64,000 bases of DNA from Haliotis asinina (Eukaryota; Mollusca; Gastropoda; Lepetellida; Haliotidae): assembly GCF_037392515.1 (NCBI RefSeq), contig NC_090290.1, forward strand, positions 56,060,753-56,124,752, read 5' to 3'. This document shows positions 21,070-33,200 of this stretch, piece by piece. Made by a program: the position numbers and the translations under genes. Below the pieces are notes generated by a model. It made no database searches. It had not been told where the DNA came from and saw only the letters and a list, made by a program, of their open reading frames with translations. Within the stretch, counting starts at the first letter, position 1; the number at the start of each line of letters is the position of its first letter.

Positions 21070-24000
21070 ACTGTATATTATATTATTAATTCAGTTGATG
21101 GTTCCAAAGTTAAAACGTCAAGACAGACAAGCTCTAAAGGCTCGGGGGAGGTGATGTTGACCAGAGAAGCACGTGCATTGGTGGAAGACTTTTTTCTCAT
21201 AAATCTGTCAGATCTGCGGATCCAGTCCTCCTCGTCTTTGGCCGTGCCTGGCTAGAAAAAATGATCTCTGATGAGCGACAGGGTCCTGTTTCTTCCAGGA
21301 TGTCCCAAATCACCGCGAAGTCTTTGAGCAGATACTCAACCATGGCTGATGGTAAAACACACCAGTGTCGTTCTTGGCTGTTTTACTGCAGAGGATTCCA
21401 TTTTGAAGAACTTGGCTGACAAAGTTCCTGTAGATAAGACTGTGGGCTTGACAAGGGGGATAATCCTGTTGTTTTGTCTTCGTGTTAATCCTTATCAAGT
21501 TAACCCATAGCCTAAGAACGTCATCTGCAGTCTGGGTGTCTTTCTCCATTCTCTTTTTGTCATTATTTCAAGGTCCTTGCCGGGATCCTATACACTTGAT
21601 AGATCTGGCGTTGCTAGAAAGGAAAGACTGTGAACCAAAGATAGTCCTGTGAAACGTTACACACAGACCGTATTGACTCTACTGTTATCTCATGTCTTTC
21701 AGCTTCTATTCCTGACAGTCTGTAAAGTTCATCAGCATCTGCATTATTGAGTCCTGGTCTGTAGACGATATCAAAGTTGTATGCTGACAAGGCTGCCAGC
21801 CAACGATGACCTGTAGCATCCAACTTTGCAGAAGTGAGCACATAGGTCAGAGGGTCATTATCAGCATAGACACGGAAGGTGTTACCATACAGATAATCCT
21901 TGAACTTTCCAGTCACTGCCCATTTCAAATCTAAACATTCTAGATGGTGTGCTGAATAGTTGCTCTCTGCATTGTACGTCCCACGGCTCGCATAACTGAT
22001 GACTCTCTTCAATCCATTCTGTTCTTATCACAAGACAGCTCCCAGTCCATGGCTATTGGCATGTGAACTTCAAATGCCTTGGTATAATCTGCATACTCTA
22101 GGACTGGTGGTGTTAACATGCATGTCTTGACTGTCTTGTGGTCCCCATTACCATTGCTAGTCTGGTTTGCTGGCGTGTTTGGTTCTTCTTCGTGCCTAGT
22201 TGTTTGTAGCTAGCATCAAAGCAGATAGAGGCTTAGAAATCTTGGCACAGGCTTAGAAATCTTCCTTTACGATTTTCCTGTAGTAACCTGATAAAGAAAG
22301 AACACTTGTCAACACTTAGCTTCATTCCTGTCGGGGACTTGTTCAAGCCGTACTAGATGTTCTTTGTAAGAGTTGGAAAAGATGATAATATCGTCCATAT
22401 AGATAAGATAGATTCTGAGGTGTAGTCCTTCAAAACATTCATTCATTACCCTTTGATATGCTGCAGGGCTGTTGCAGAGGCCAAATGGCATGTGGTTGTA
22501 CTCAAAGAATCCAAAAGGACCTACAGTGAAAGCTGTTCTCTCCTTACGTGTTTCCTCAATTTCTACCTCATGATATCCTGATTTCATGTCCAGTCAGCTG
22601 AAATATCTTGATCCTGCTAGTGCATCGAACATCTTCTCTCTTTGTGGCAGAGAGGCCGAGCCTTTGATACTCCAACGGTTCAACTGAATGAAGTCTACAC
22701 ATATGCACAGTTTTCCATTCTATCTACTTACTAGGACAACATTACATGACAATGGGGAGTATAAGTGTCGGATGACTCCACATGCCAATAATTGTTGAAG
22801 GTGTTCTTTGACTTCTTCATACATTCATGGTGCAATCCTTCTGTGTCTTTCCTTGAAAGGTTGCTCATCCTCAAGGTCAGTTCGGTGCTTGACATTCGGG
22901 ACATGCCCTAAGTCTCTCTAATATCCAAATATTGTGAGATAACACGCTTTCCAATTTCCAACGCTTCAAGCGCAATTGCTGCTTCCTTGAAGTCCATGAG
23001 ATTCATTACATTCTGGCCTTCACCATGACTTCCATTCTGGGGAAGATCTACAACACTGACGACTTTGAGTTCACACAAAACTGCAGGGGTTGAGATGGCC
23101 ACAGTCCTTGTTACACTCCCCACATGTATCTTAACCATAAACTTGTCGTCATAATGGTAGTTGATGACAGCTGTGCTATATCGAGGTCAGATGGTATTGC
23201 AGATAACAGGTATATTGACTGTATCATTGCGCATAAATCCTTATAAACAAGAGGCTCGGATATATACTAGTATGTCCCTCAATAGCTCTCACAGTGTTGG
23301 GTGATATTATCAGTCGTTCAATCTCAGTGTATCTAACCTTTCCAAATGAGTAATCGTTTCTTGTCAGTTCCTTCTGCTGCAGCATAATGCTCCAGAAAAC
23401 CATGCACCAGGCCGTTTGGATATCTGCTTCTTTTAGAAAACGCGTTCCATACTGTTTGCATGTCCTATGCACGTGGACAAGATGTTGGTACCAAGTAACA
23501 CAGGGACTGTTGAGTTATAGGGTGTATCTGGAACAACAGGTAAGATACATGGAAGTGACGGTATGGTTCCTGTATCTCATAATTCAACTTCAATGTGGCC
23601 ATACGATCGGAGATGTTGTCCATCTGCACAATCAATCTGTAAAAATACATCCAACGGTTTAATCGGAATATCCGAAAGACACTTTGTATAACAGGTGTAG
23701 GAGACAGTTGACACTGAGGATACTGTGTCAAAGAAAGCTGTGTGTTTAAGTCTGTTAATAAAAACTATCCCTTCATTTGGTTGACCCACCAGCTTGGCAC
23801 CGTGCTGTTTAGTGATATGGTCTGCACCGTTCCATAGGTTTCTTTCTGTTTAACGCGCGCCTCTGATCCAGTATTACACGACAGCCACACTGTAGATGTC
23901 CTGGCTGGTTGCATTGGAAACAACTGGGCTCTCCAGTTACAGATACAGAATCCTTAGAGAGTCATTCATTCCTGGAGTCCTGGTACTGTGATGACATTAC

Positions 24001-24830
24001 TGGAGTTGGTGACCAATACTGTTGAGGTTGAAGCTGCTGATGTGGTGAAGGTCCTATGGGTCCTGGATGTCGGTTCATCCAAGGATCAGGGGAAACAACA
24101 AATGGGTGACTCTGTACTAGACAGCTGTCTGAGCATCTCCGTGATCTCCACAGTGTCCTGTGAGTTTACAGCAGTTGAAATCTCCTTCTTAGCTCTAGCT
24201 CCTCTCTGCTGCAAATCCACTTTAGCTCTCCACAGTGCTCCAAGAAGGTCATCAAACGTGTTTCCTTGATCATAGATGTGAGCTGTCTGACCTCTGAGTT
24301 CTGGCTTCGATCCTGACCACAACTGTGTACGGAGCATCTCATTCCTGGTTGACTGGGGAACAGGGCCTTGTGCCTCTGCTTGAATGAGTAAATGCTCTGA
24401 CCTGCATGCCCAGGCATCACCTTCCTCTGTGGCATCTTGACGTGAGGTATAATAAATAGCCAGACGTGATTGACCCGTATCTACGCTACCAAAAGTAGAA
24501 TGTGGATTGGAAATTAGTTGTTTGGTGTCAGGCTCAGGACCAAGACACATTTCAACCGTGGCCGCCCTACCACGCAGGATTGCTTGACTATGTTTGCAAC
24601 AGTTTGTAATGAAAAAGGCTGGTTTTGAATCAAACACTCGACACAGTGTTTCCAAACATCAAAAGATGTCACCACAGAAAACGATGGAACTTGTGCTATC
24701 CGGGCTAATGTAACAGGTGCTTGTGTGCCTGAACTATTTGAATTTGACAGAGTACCAGAGTCAGAAGACATGATGGATTCACCATCCTTAACCTTCACCT
24801 TGGTCTGAGTGTCCACTTTACCAAGTCCTC
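21070..24830 (-). mobile_element. Ty3/Gypsy LTR retrotransposon, broken internal region (fossil)
   Basis: Parts run in the order gag, nucleocapsid, protease, reverse transcriptase, RNase H, integrase from high to low coordinates. A Gypsy-type gag lies at about 24086-24816, a CCHC zinc knuckle near 23890-23945, and a retropepsin-like stretch near 23640-23800. Reverse transcriptase is at about 22309-22760 (MPFGLCNSPAAYQRVM, then IYLIYMDDIIIFS), RNase H at about 21614-22012, and the start of integrase at about 21075-21550. It is broken, with many breaks, and its 3' end and both LTRs are not apparent. Recognisable but scattered frames suggest moderate age. Confidence 0.88.
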
Positions 24831-25139
24831 TGCATTATCAACAGTAAGCCAGGTACAGAGAACCTGAAAATGATAAAAGTTTCTCAAACTCTACGGGTAG
24901 TGGTTTACTCATGATGGCTAGTGAACAAATGTGAAGCCAAATGATAAGGGAAAACAACATAAATATTGTGTAAGTGACCGGAATCAAGATAGCCTGATGA
25001 AAGCACGTGGAAATACGAATATGTACTTGTACGCTCAGGATATACTGAACAACAAGCGCATAATGCACGAGAGTGTACGACTGGGGTAATGGCCCACACA
25101 CCTAAAAATGGGAGAGATTCCTGTAATATACACCTGGAA

Positions 25140-25885
25140 GAAAATATTGCAACACCATGTTTTTGATGGGCAATGACATTTTACTGCATAGTATGGAAGC
25201 ACAATGCTGCCAACTGATGCGAATGATGATGCGTTGTGTTAGGAGCGTGTATTTGAATAGAAATTGACGACATTTATGTCCAAATTATTTCCACTTCAAT
25301 TATTTATTTGCTGTTACAAATACTGGTGTAAATTGAGGTAAAACGTTCACTGGAAAAGTTTGGGGTTAGTAAGACAGTACATGAGATCACACACGTGTAA
25401 TGCATATGCATACATCATACTAGGACGTGAGAGAAATCTGGCTGATTAAAGACGCTCTCTCACACAGTGAATCAGACACCGTGTCTGTCTGCGATGTAGT
25501 CTGTTTCACTCCTGGTGGAGGGCAAGTTCCAACTCGGCAAGATTCTGTACTGTGGACAACCTCAGTCTCACGCACACGGCATCCTAAAATGTCCCAAACA
25601 TGCTCAATCGGATTGCGATCTGAACTTCCTGCTGGTCATGGTAACGTTCCACATTGGTTCTTGGCGTAAGTAATCCGTGGCTGCCCGACTTCTGTGGGGC
25701 CTAGCGTTATTACCCATGTGCCCTGGCCTTGTGAGAATAGGGTGATTGTCAAAGTGTGGAACAATAACCCTCTCCAAGATCTCCCTCTGATATCTTTGGC
25801 CAGTAACACAACAACAACCCCATCCCACCCCCCAAAATATCTCCCCTTTTTGCCAAACTATAAATCCAACTGGGTGCATGATCAA
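25140..25885 (-). pseudogene. decayed Tc1-like transposase
   Basis: The minus strand carries VTGQRYQREILERVIVPHFD followed by NNARPHRSRAATDYLRQE, and, in another frame near 25590-25620, RNPIEHVWDILG. These are the second Asp (here changed in the DNARPH context) and the Glu region of a DDE Tc1 transposase. The N-terminal DNA-binding part is missing. The words GAAAATATTGCAACACCATG near 25140 may be a terminal repeat. Confidence 0.75.
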
Positions 25886-25889
25886 TCAT

Positions 25890-26190
25890 TCATTTCAATG
25901 TAGAATGATGAAAACATCATACCAACGTTACCCAACAAATATTATCACTTTGCTTGATTTTCCGAGTGAGGTTTTTCGAGGGTAAAGTAACAGCAGCAGG
26001 ACAGGTTGTGACTCGTCGACAGACTAAATGGCATCGCTATGGTGATGGCCAATCTCTTCCCACGGAGGTTACTTGTCATAAGTAACCACTGTGTTAAGAG
26101 AATGGATGATGGTCGGAGGTGATGATTTTACGGACGCTTTTTGACACAACTCCGATTTCGAAATCGTAACGTATGTCACCACCCACTCAC
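25890..26190. other. unassigned intergenic sequence
   Basis: No gene or element recognised. Confidence 0.3.
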
Positions 26191-26480
26191 TATGAATTTA
26201 TTTAATCTAGATACTATTTTTAATTTGTTCATTATTTCACACATTTTCACTTACATTAATTTAAACGTCTTAAAAAATTGAAATCACGATAAATTAAGAA
26301 TTGCATGTTCTTATATTTACTTATTACTTGTACATATCAGTGATATCAGAGACCACATAACATGGTCTCTGGTAATATTGACATCTTAGCACGTAACCTC
26401 GTCTACATGAATACTTTCATTGTATACCAGAGGTCGTGTTCACGATGAAAGTCGTATCAATATGTCACGTGATTACGTTG
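26190..26480 (+). repeat. AT-rich repeat upstream of YBEY, paired with 28100-28330
   Basis: Shared words in the same order with 28100-28330 include GAAATCACGATAAATTAAG, ATTGCATGTTCTT, TAACCTCGTCTACAT and GTCGTATCAAT. Identity is moderate. It also contains AGAGACCACATAACATGGTC, a short palindrome. A dispersed element is likelier than a promoter duplication. Confidence 0.5.
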
Positions 26481-26586
26481 AAAATCGGGCTGACACTTTC
26501 CGAGCTGTCAACATTTAGCGCTTCGTGGAATTTGCTCATGTGATTTTGAAAAGAAATGTCTTCATCGACTGTGAAAACGTGAACAA

Positions 26587-26660
26587 AACCATTGGTGGCT
26601 ACAAACCATATGAGTGTATATAAGAGCAATCATAACTGCCCACAAAAATTAAACACGTAC
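26587..26660 (+). promoter_or_regulatory. candidate core promoter upstream of YBEY
   Basis: An inverted CCAAT box (ATTGG near 26591-26595) is followed by TATATAAG at 26617-26624, about 670 bases before the YBEY start. Further on, TTACCTCCCTT lies near 26704. Spacing of the two boxes is typical of an RNA polymerase II promoter, but a noncoding first exon or a TE-derived promoter would fit too. Confidence 0.35.
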
Positions 26661-27289
26661 TGAGATTCATAGAATCGATTGCCAATAAAATGTATGCTTG
26701 TATTACCTCCCTTTGTTTGTGCGCCCGAACGTGACCGGAAGCACATGTGTTTGTAAACAGTCAGCCAGCGCGATAACACGTTGGTTGTCTCACTCAGCTT
26801 CATGGACCGCTGGCTGCAAGTAATAGCGGTTACATAACAGATGCCGGCATGAGATAGTTTGTCTTTATTACGCGACTGGCGTTGTCAGTCGAGATTTCTG
26901 GTCAGGCTTCCCAGACGAGCTGGAGAGAAACGGCTTGAGACTTCTGGTCAGCGTTTGACACTTTCTGCGCATTGTGATTTTGGGTATCCCCAGACCAGCT
27001 GAACTCAGTGTGCTGACTCTCACTGGCCTATTTCAGTAATCTCGAACCACGTGGTGATTGTTTTGGTGTCTCGCGTGATCAGGTTTATACTCGACTTGTA
27101 TTGTGTTCAGCAAGGCAAGACTGCGTACTAGTAAGCGTTGTCTGTCTTCGGACGATACTCATCCCAACGAGATTCATTAATAATCGTTGGAAGTCCGCGG
27201 AATTGAGGTTGTGACCAACACTGGCAACAGTACGAGAAAACAGCACGTGAATATTTCCTTCTATCAAGAGAGACCCCGCCACCAGCAAA

Positions 27290-30200
27290 ATGACGCTGGT
27301 TTTGAGGAACATGCAGAAATTAGTGAAACTGAACATAGCACGTTTAGAAACGGAGGTCAACATTCTGAGAAAGTGTTTTGGTGTGGAACAGTTCGACATG
27401 TCCGTCTTGTGTATTTGTGACGAGGAGATGGCGACTCTGAACTCCGCTTACAGGAGGATTAACTCGACTACCGACGTTCTTGCATTTCCATTTTATGAGG
27501 TACCTATTTTGGTCATAGTTATTGGTCACTGTTCATGATTTTTAGAATATTCTTAGATATCTTTTAACGTTCTATCATAAATGATAACTTTAGACTCAGT
27601 TTTAAACTTACACAGCCAGAAAATTCAACCATGACAAGATGATCACTTAAATATTGGTGCTCGTCAGGTAAGGGGTCAGGCGGTGGTTAGGAAAGGGGTA
27701 TGGTATGACTGTATTTGTCAGTATTTGGTGGGGTTGGGGAGGGGAAGAGGGACATGAAAAACCAACATGTCAGTTGATACAAATATATTTTGAAGAATTA
27801 CATTATCACTGATTGTGCTGAATTATTTACAAATTTAGTACATTTTCCCACTGTTTTTCACATGCTTTATTTTAACATGCTTATGGTTGTTTTGCTTGTT
27901 TTTTAGAGCAATTGTTGCAATCTTGATACTCCCTGCAGACAAATTAAGGAAATATATGACCATTTTAAGTTTTGATAAACATTTAACAAAAATTTCTTGT
28001 TGCCATCCCTGTTAAATTCAGAGGTATTTTACATTGCATTTTAGACTGAATTCAGTTCACTGACAAAATTTAAGCAATACCGAGTTGAAATCACCTTTAT
28101 TTGTTTTTCATTAATTCATACATTTCGCATGCATTAATTTATAGGTCTTAAAGTATTGAAATCATGATAAATAAAAAAATTGCATGTTCTTGTAATTACT
28201 TAGTTACTTACTTGAACATATGACAGTAATAATGCTGTCTTAACGGGTAACCTCGTCTACATAAACACTTCATTGTATGACAGCACTTGTTTTCATGATG
28301 AATGTCGTATCAATTATAATCTGAACCCCCATGTCATGACAAGAGACAATACCAAGTCAAAATCACTGATATTATAAACCCACAAACCACCAGTGTGGAA
28401 AAGGAAAGTAGATTTTAATAGCAGGTGTCACACTTGGTTTCGTTTCTTTTGCCAGTTGGTACAGTTATTAGCTGTACATATTTACATGAAGTGGGAAATT
28501 TTGTATTCTGATGTGGACACTTGTAAAAAACATGGATCTTAGTATCAGCCTTTGGACTTTTCTTGATGATCCCTGATACATTATAAATTTCTAGTGATGT
28601 TCATGTTGACCAATCTCTGTGAGACACATTCTCTTGTGTTTACATGCAACCATCTGCTCACAATTACTGACCACTGCATGAAGTATGACTGTAGCTGGCC
28701 TAATGGCATCATATTGACACACCAGTATTCTGTATCTGCAGTCGTGCACAACATAATGACTTAAAACCCCAAATGAAATTATTTATGCATGATACAACTT
28801 AACAAAACTTATTTCAGATGTTTAGTGACCACATTCCTGGAATGTTGAAAACAGAGTGGAAAGTTGATCTGTGAGAGGCATAACATACGCACAAGACATT
28901 CTACCTTTCCTTGTATGCGGTACTAAGTGAAGCACATGATCCCTAATTGTTGAGAATTCCAACCCCTCTCTATCCTATTCCTAAATTCTTTAAAAGATGG
29001 TGCTTGTTGTTAGTGTTACCCTTCCTTAGCTGAGCATTAAGTGGAAAACATGTGTGTCTGGGTTCGATAACTGTGCTTAAGAAGGATTTTAAATGACATG
29101 CAAATGTGCATCTAGAATGCAGAAATGTAGAGAATGCATAGGCTGATCCGGAGGAGGGGTGCAGAAGTTCCCCCTTTTTGTCCTGAAATTTTGTTAAATA
29201 ATAAATAACCATTGATGCTCAGGTGAAAATGAAGTGTGCCCCCTACTTTTATCAATGCTGTGCCCCCCTCCCCACTCTTTCTCAAAAAGCAGTATCCACC
29301 CCTGGAATGACTGGAGAAAACAATTCACTGGTGCCAATCACTTGATTATATGGCCCACATCCATTTATTTACATATGAAAATGGGTGACCGCTTCATCAA
29401 ACAAGAAACAAATAATCAGCATTGCGTATTTCCGTTGTCATTTGTTACAAATGCTTTTTGGTATTCCTCATTTTATTTTTATTTTTCTGCAAACAAGTGT
29501 GATACAACTAATTTACAAGGTAAAGTTTTGAAAACCTTTCAGCTGGATGAATGAAGTAAACTATTCACATATGTGGGTTATGATATTTAAATAGGCAAAA
29601 ATTAAGGACAAATTAAGAAGTGTGGGTACCTCAAAGCACAAATGTTTAAATGTTGCAGGTACCTACATTAACTCAACGTTAAAGTTATAAATAAAGAATG
29701 CATACAATTCGACAATAGTAAATATGGCACAGCAGTGATTTACAGTACATTCACTTTGAGTAAATAGTTTGCAATACTGACATGCAAACTACAAAGGCAA
29801 TATTGTTGTCCATTATTAAAGTATATGATCTTGTGAAGAGTCATCGAAATTTGGTCCGAAATTGGACACACATAGCCATTGACCTGTTGCCATAGCAACA
29901 TGTAGGTGTAAATTAATCAGTTTGGGATGAAGTGCTTATTTTCATCATGGACTGGATACCATCCCTGATTTCCCAAACCGTTCTAGTCAGAGATATTTCT
30001 TGTCATTGACAGTGAAAACAAATACAAGGAGGCACAGTTGAAAACACTGATAATGAAAGTGTTCTGGTCTTTCAGAAAAACTGACTGAACAAACCCTGAT
30101 TTTAATTTATCTTGGCACTGAACTAAACGATATCATGTCCATGTTTTCCACTGTTGTGGGATTGTTGCCTTTGATGTTCTTGGGTGGCCTAGTGGTTAAA

Positions 30201-33200
30201 GCATCAGCTCCTTACACCGACGACGTGGGTTTGATTCCCCTCATGGGTTCCTTTTGTGAAGCCCATTTCTGATGTCTCACATTGCTGCAATTTTGCAAAA
30301 AAGTGGCATAAAACTCACTCTTTCTGATGTTCTTGCATAACTGAAATTTATGTTTATCTTTCAGGAAAATGAATGATCAGATTTATCAGTGAAAGGTCAA
30401 GGCCACTCCTCCTTCCTGTTTGATGTGTTGACTGTTGGTTCAAAATATAGGGCATATGATTGCTTGGAAATGTCTGTCAAGTCATTCAAGAGAACCTCTT
30501 TCTCTGTAGAATAGTTCATAGCAGACTGACAAAAGTGTTTTTCTTTGTAGAAGTGTGGGCTAGTCACTTTGAGTGGACTGACAGCCATGTAGACTTGAGT
30601 GCAACTGACAGTTTGATTGCAAGGACAAGTCATGAAAAGTCATTTCAAATTCATTGCAGTTTTTTTTAATTTTGAATCAAAATGAACTTTTTATTTCCTA
30701 GATTGACTCATGTTTTTAACCTCATTTCTTTGTCTCATATATAAAACTAGTACATATCCTTTTGCAAAAGTTTACAAATTCAAAGATCAAGTTGTCATCT
30801 GTTGCCTTATGTTTTGTTTTATTCAGTTGATTCATTTAGAATTAATTATTTTCTATATAACATGAAACACATCACTTCATGCACAAGAAGTGGCAATGGC
30901 CAGTGGAGTAGTCACAGCATTAACTCATCCATCCGTAGACTCAGGTTCACGTATCCACAATGTGTGAGGCCCATTTCGTGGTGATATTGCTGGAATATAA
31001 GCTGTATAAATACAGCCATTCATCCAGGCACGAGATCTGATGATGTGAACCCTACTAATTTGACCACCTGATTCCTTTAATTACCGCTTTAGGAAGCACC
31101 TGTATCTTGAGACGAACTCTTATCCAAAGTCCCACCAAGCTATTTTCAGATCATTATGATATGGTTTACAACAGCGTACATACGAATGGTGAACTTTGGG
31201 TAATTTAACTGCATGATTCATGACTCCGGTATATATTAATACTACAGTACACCTGTTACTCCTGTATACAATCAGAAATGCAAGATAACCAAACTAATTA
31301 GTATGGGAGACAAATCCAGGGCATGCTTGAAACAAAGTGAGTGAGTGAGCCCTTTATACCACACTCAGCCATATTCCAGCTACATAGGCTTGAAATACAG
31401 AGTTTTGAAGCGATGCTATGATTTTTATTTATCATCTTTGTCAACAGCATGTGCATGAAGCAAATTTCAGACATGTTGGTCATTTATTCAAAATATAAAT
31501 AGGTGTTGATATTGTTTTAAGATGTGGATGTCTGTGAGTCAGGTCCACATTTCTTCTTTTCTTTCCCTCTCCCCCCATCCCTCAAACCACCCCACCCCCA
31601 CCTCCCTCCAACCCATTGTGAATACCATGGTAAACATGCATGGTGTAATCATGGTAGTTATTAACATCAACATTTGCAAGCTTGAGCATTGAAGATTGTA
31701 TATTGGCAGTTAATTCATTTACTACAATAAGTGTTTTTCAAAATTGACAAGAGAGTCTTTTAGGCTTTTCACAGTGAAGTTGTATTATATCTGTAACTGA
31801 AATGGTAATACAGTTATGGCAGTCCAACAGATGTTCATGTGCTTAATGCTGTCAGCTGCAGGTGAGAATGACCCCAGTGCAGTTCAGTAACCCTTGGAGG
31901 CAGTTATATGCAGTAGACAATTGCAATGACTACCTGTATACATGGAATAGGTGCTGGGGAGGTGGGGTAGCCAAGTGGTTAAAGCATTTGCTTGGCACAC
32001 GAAAGACCTAGGTTCGATTCCCAATATGGGTACATGTCCATGTTTGGTGTTGTCACTTTGATATGGCTGGAGTACTGTTATTGTTTGCCGATTGTCGGAA
32101 TATTGCTGAACATGGTTTTATAAAACCAGCAAACAAAAGCAAAAAAGGTATGCCATATTCATGATATCGATTTGGACAGAGACTTGATTTGTTACAAAAC
32201 ACCACACTATAGGTGAGCTGTTGCCGATTCCTTTATGAACAAGCTAACAATGTTTACAGGGCCTTGAACCAGACGGGATGATGCTTGATGATTACAGGTC
32301 ACATGCAACCAAAAAATCAAACATAATTAAAATACAATTATCAATTATTCATGACATATAATATATATTGCTGCTTGTAAAAAAATAAATAGACACAATT
32401 ATAAGCGCACAATCGCGATTCAAAAGTGCAATATTTTGTACTTAGGCTTACTTCCCTCGAAACAAGTCCTCGGGAGACCGAACAAGGTCATAGCAAGTAG
32501 GGGTGCACTTAAGTGTAACGTCGGCGTCCGATTTGCTGGTTCATTTGCTCATACGCTGAGGGCTCATTGTGTGTACAGAAAAATGATCTGTTGGATGAGC
32601 ATTTTAGAAGTATGGCGAGAAAGTAAATTCTCTATGGATAACAACTTCATTTATTGTACTTGCTGCATCATTTCAGTATAGATTCATATATCGTTGTCGA
32701 ACAAAATCATATGTACTAGAAGAAGTTGTTACCTGTAAAGAATGTATATAGAGATGTTGGGTTTTGTAGATATGTTCTCTGAATTTGCGTTCAATTCAAT
32801 CAAAAATCATCTCTGTAGAGATGGTGAGCTACTGCGAGGCTGGAAACTGTCCAAGTACAAAGCAGGACTTGAAACTAACAAGAGTTTGCACCAGTTTCCT
32901 TCCGATCCAGTCATCCGAGAAAAATGGATGTAGTATGTTCAAATTGCATGTGGTCAATGATTGAAGCTGTGTATTGCATATTGTCTTTAGCAGACAGGCA
33001 GGCAGACATATACTAGTAGGTGTCAATAAACCAGACATTGAGCTTTCTCTGTGAGAGAGGCTGCTTACCACAATCAACAATTTTTTTAATATAACGAGTA
33101 GAATATTTACTTCTTTGTGTACACAACCACAACTAGACTACTGCTTACGACCTCTTACTCCGGGCATGCTTACTGTGTCAATCTCCGCAAACCTATTCAG

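Noticed and set aside
27085-27399. 104-codon minus-strand frame over YBEY exon 1
   Set aside because: It is the shadow of a well-supported coding exon on the other strand.
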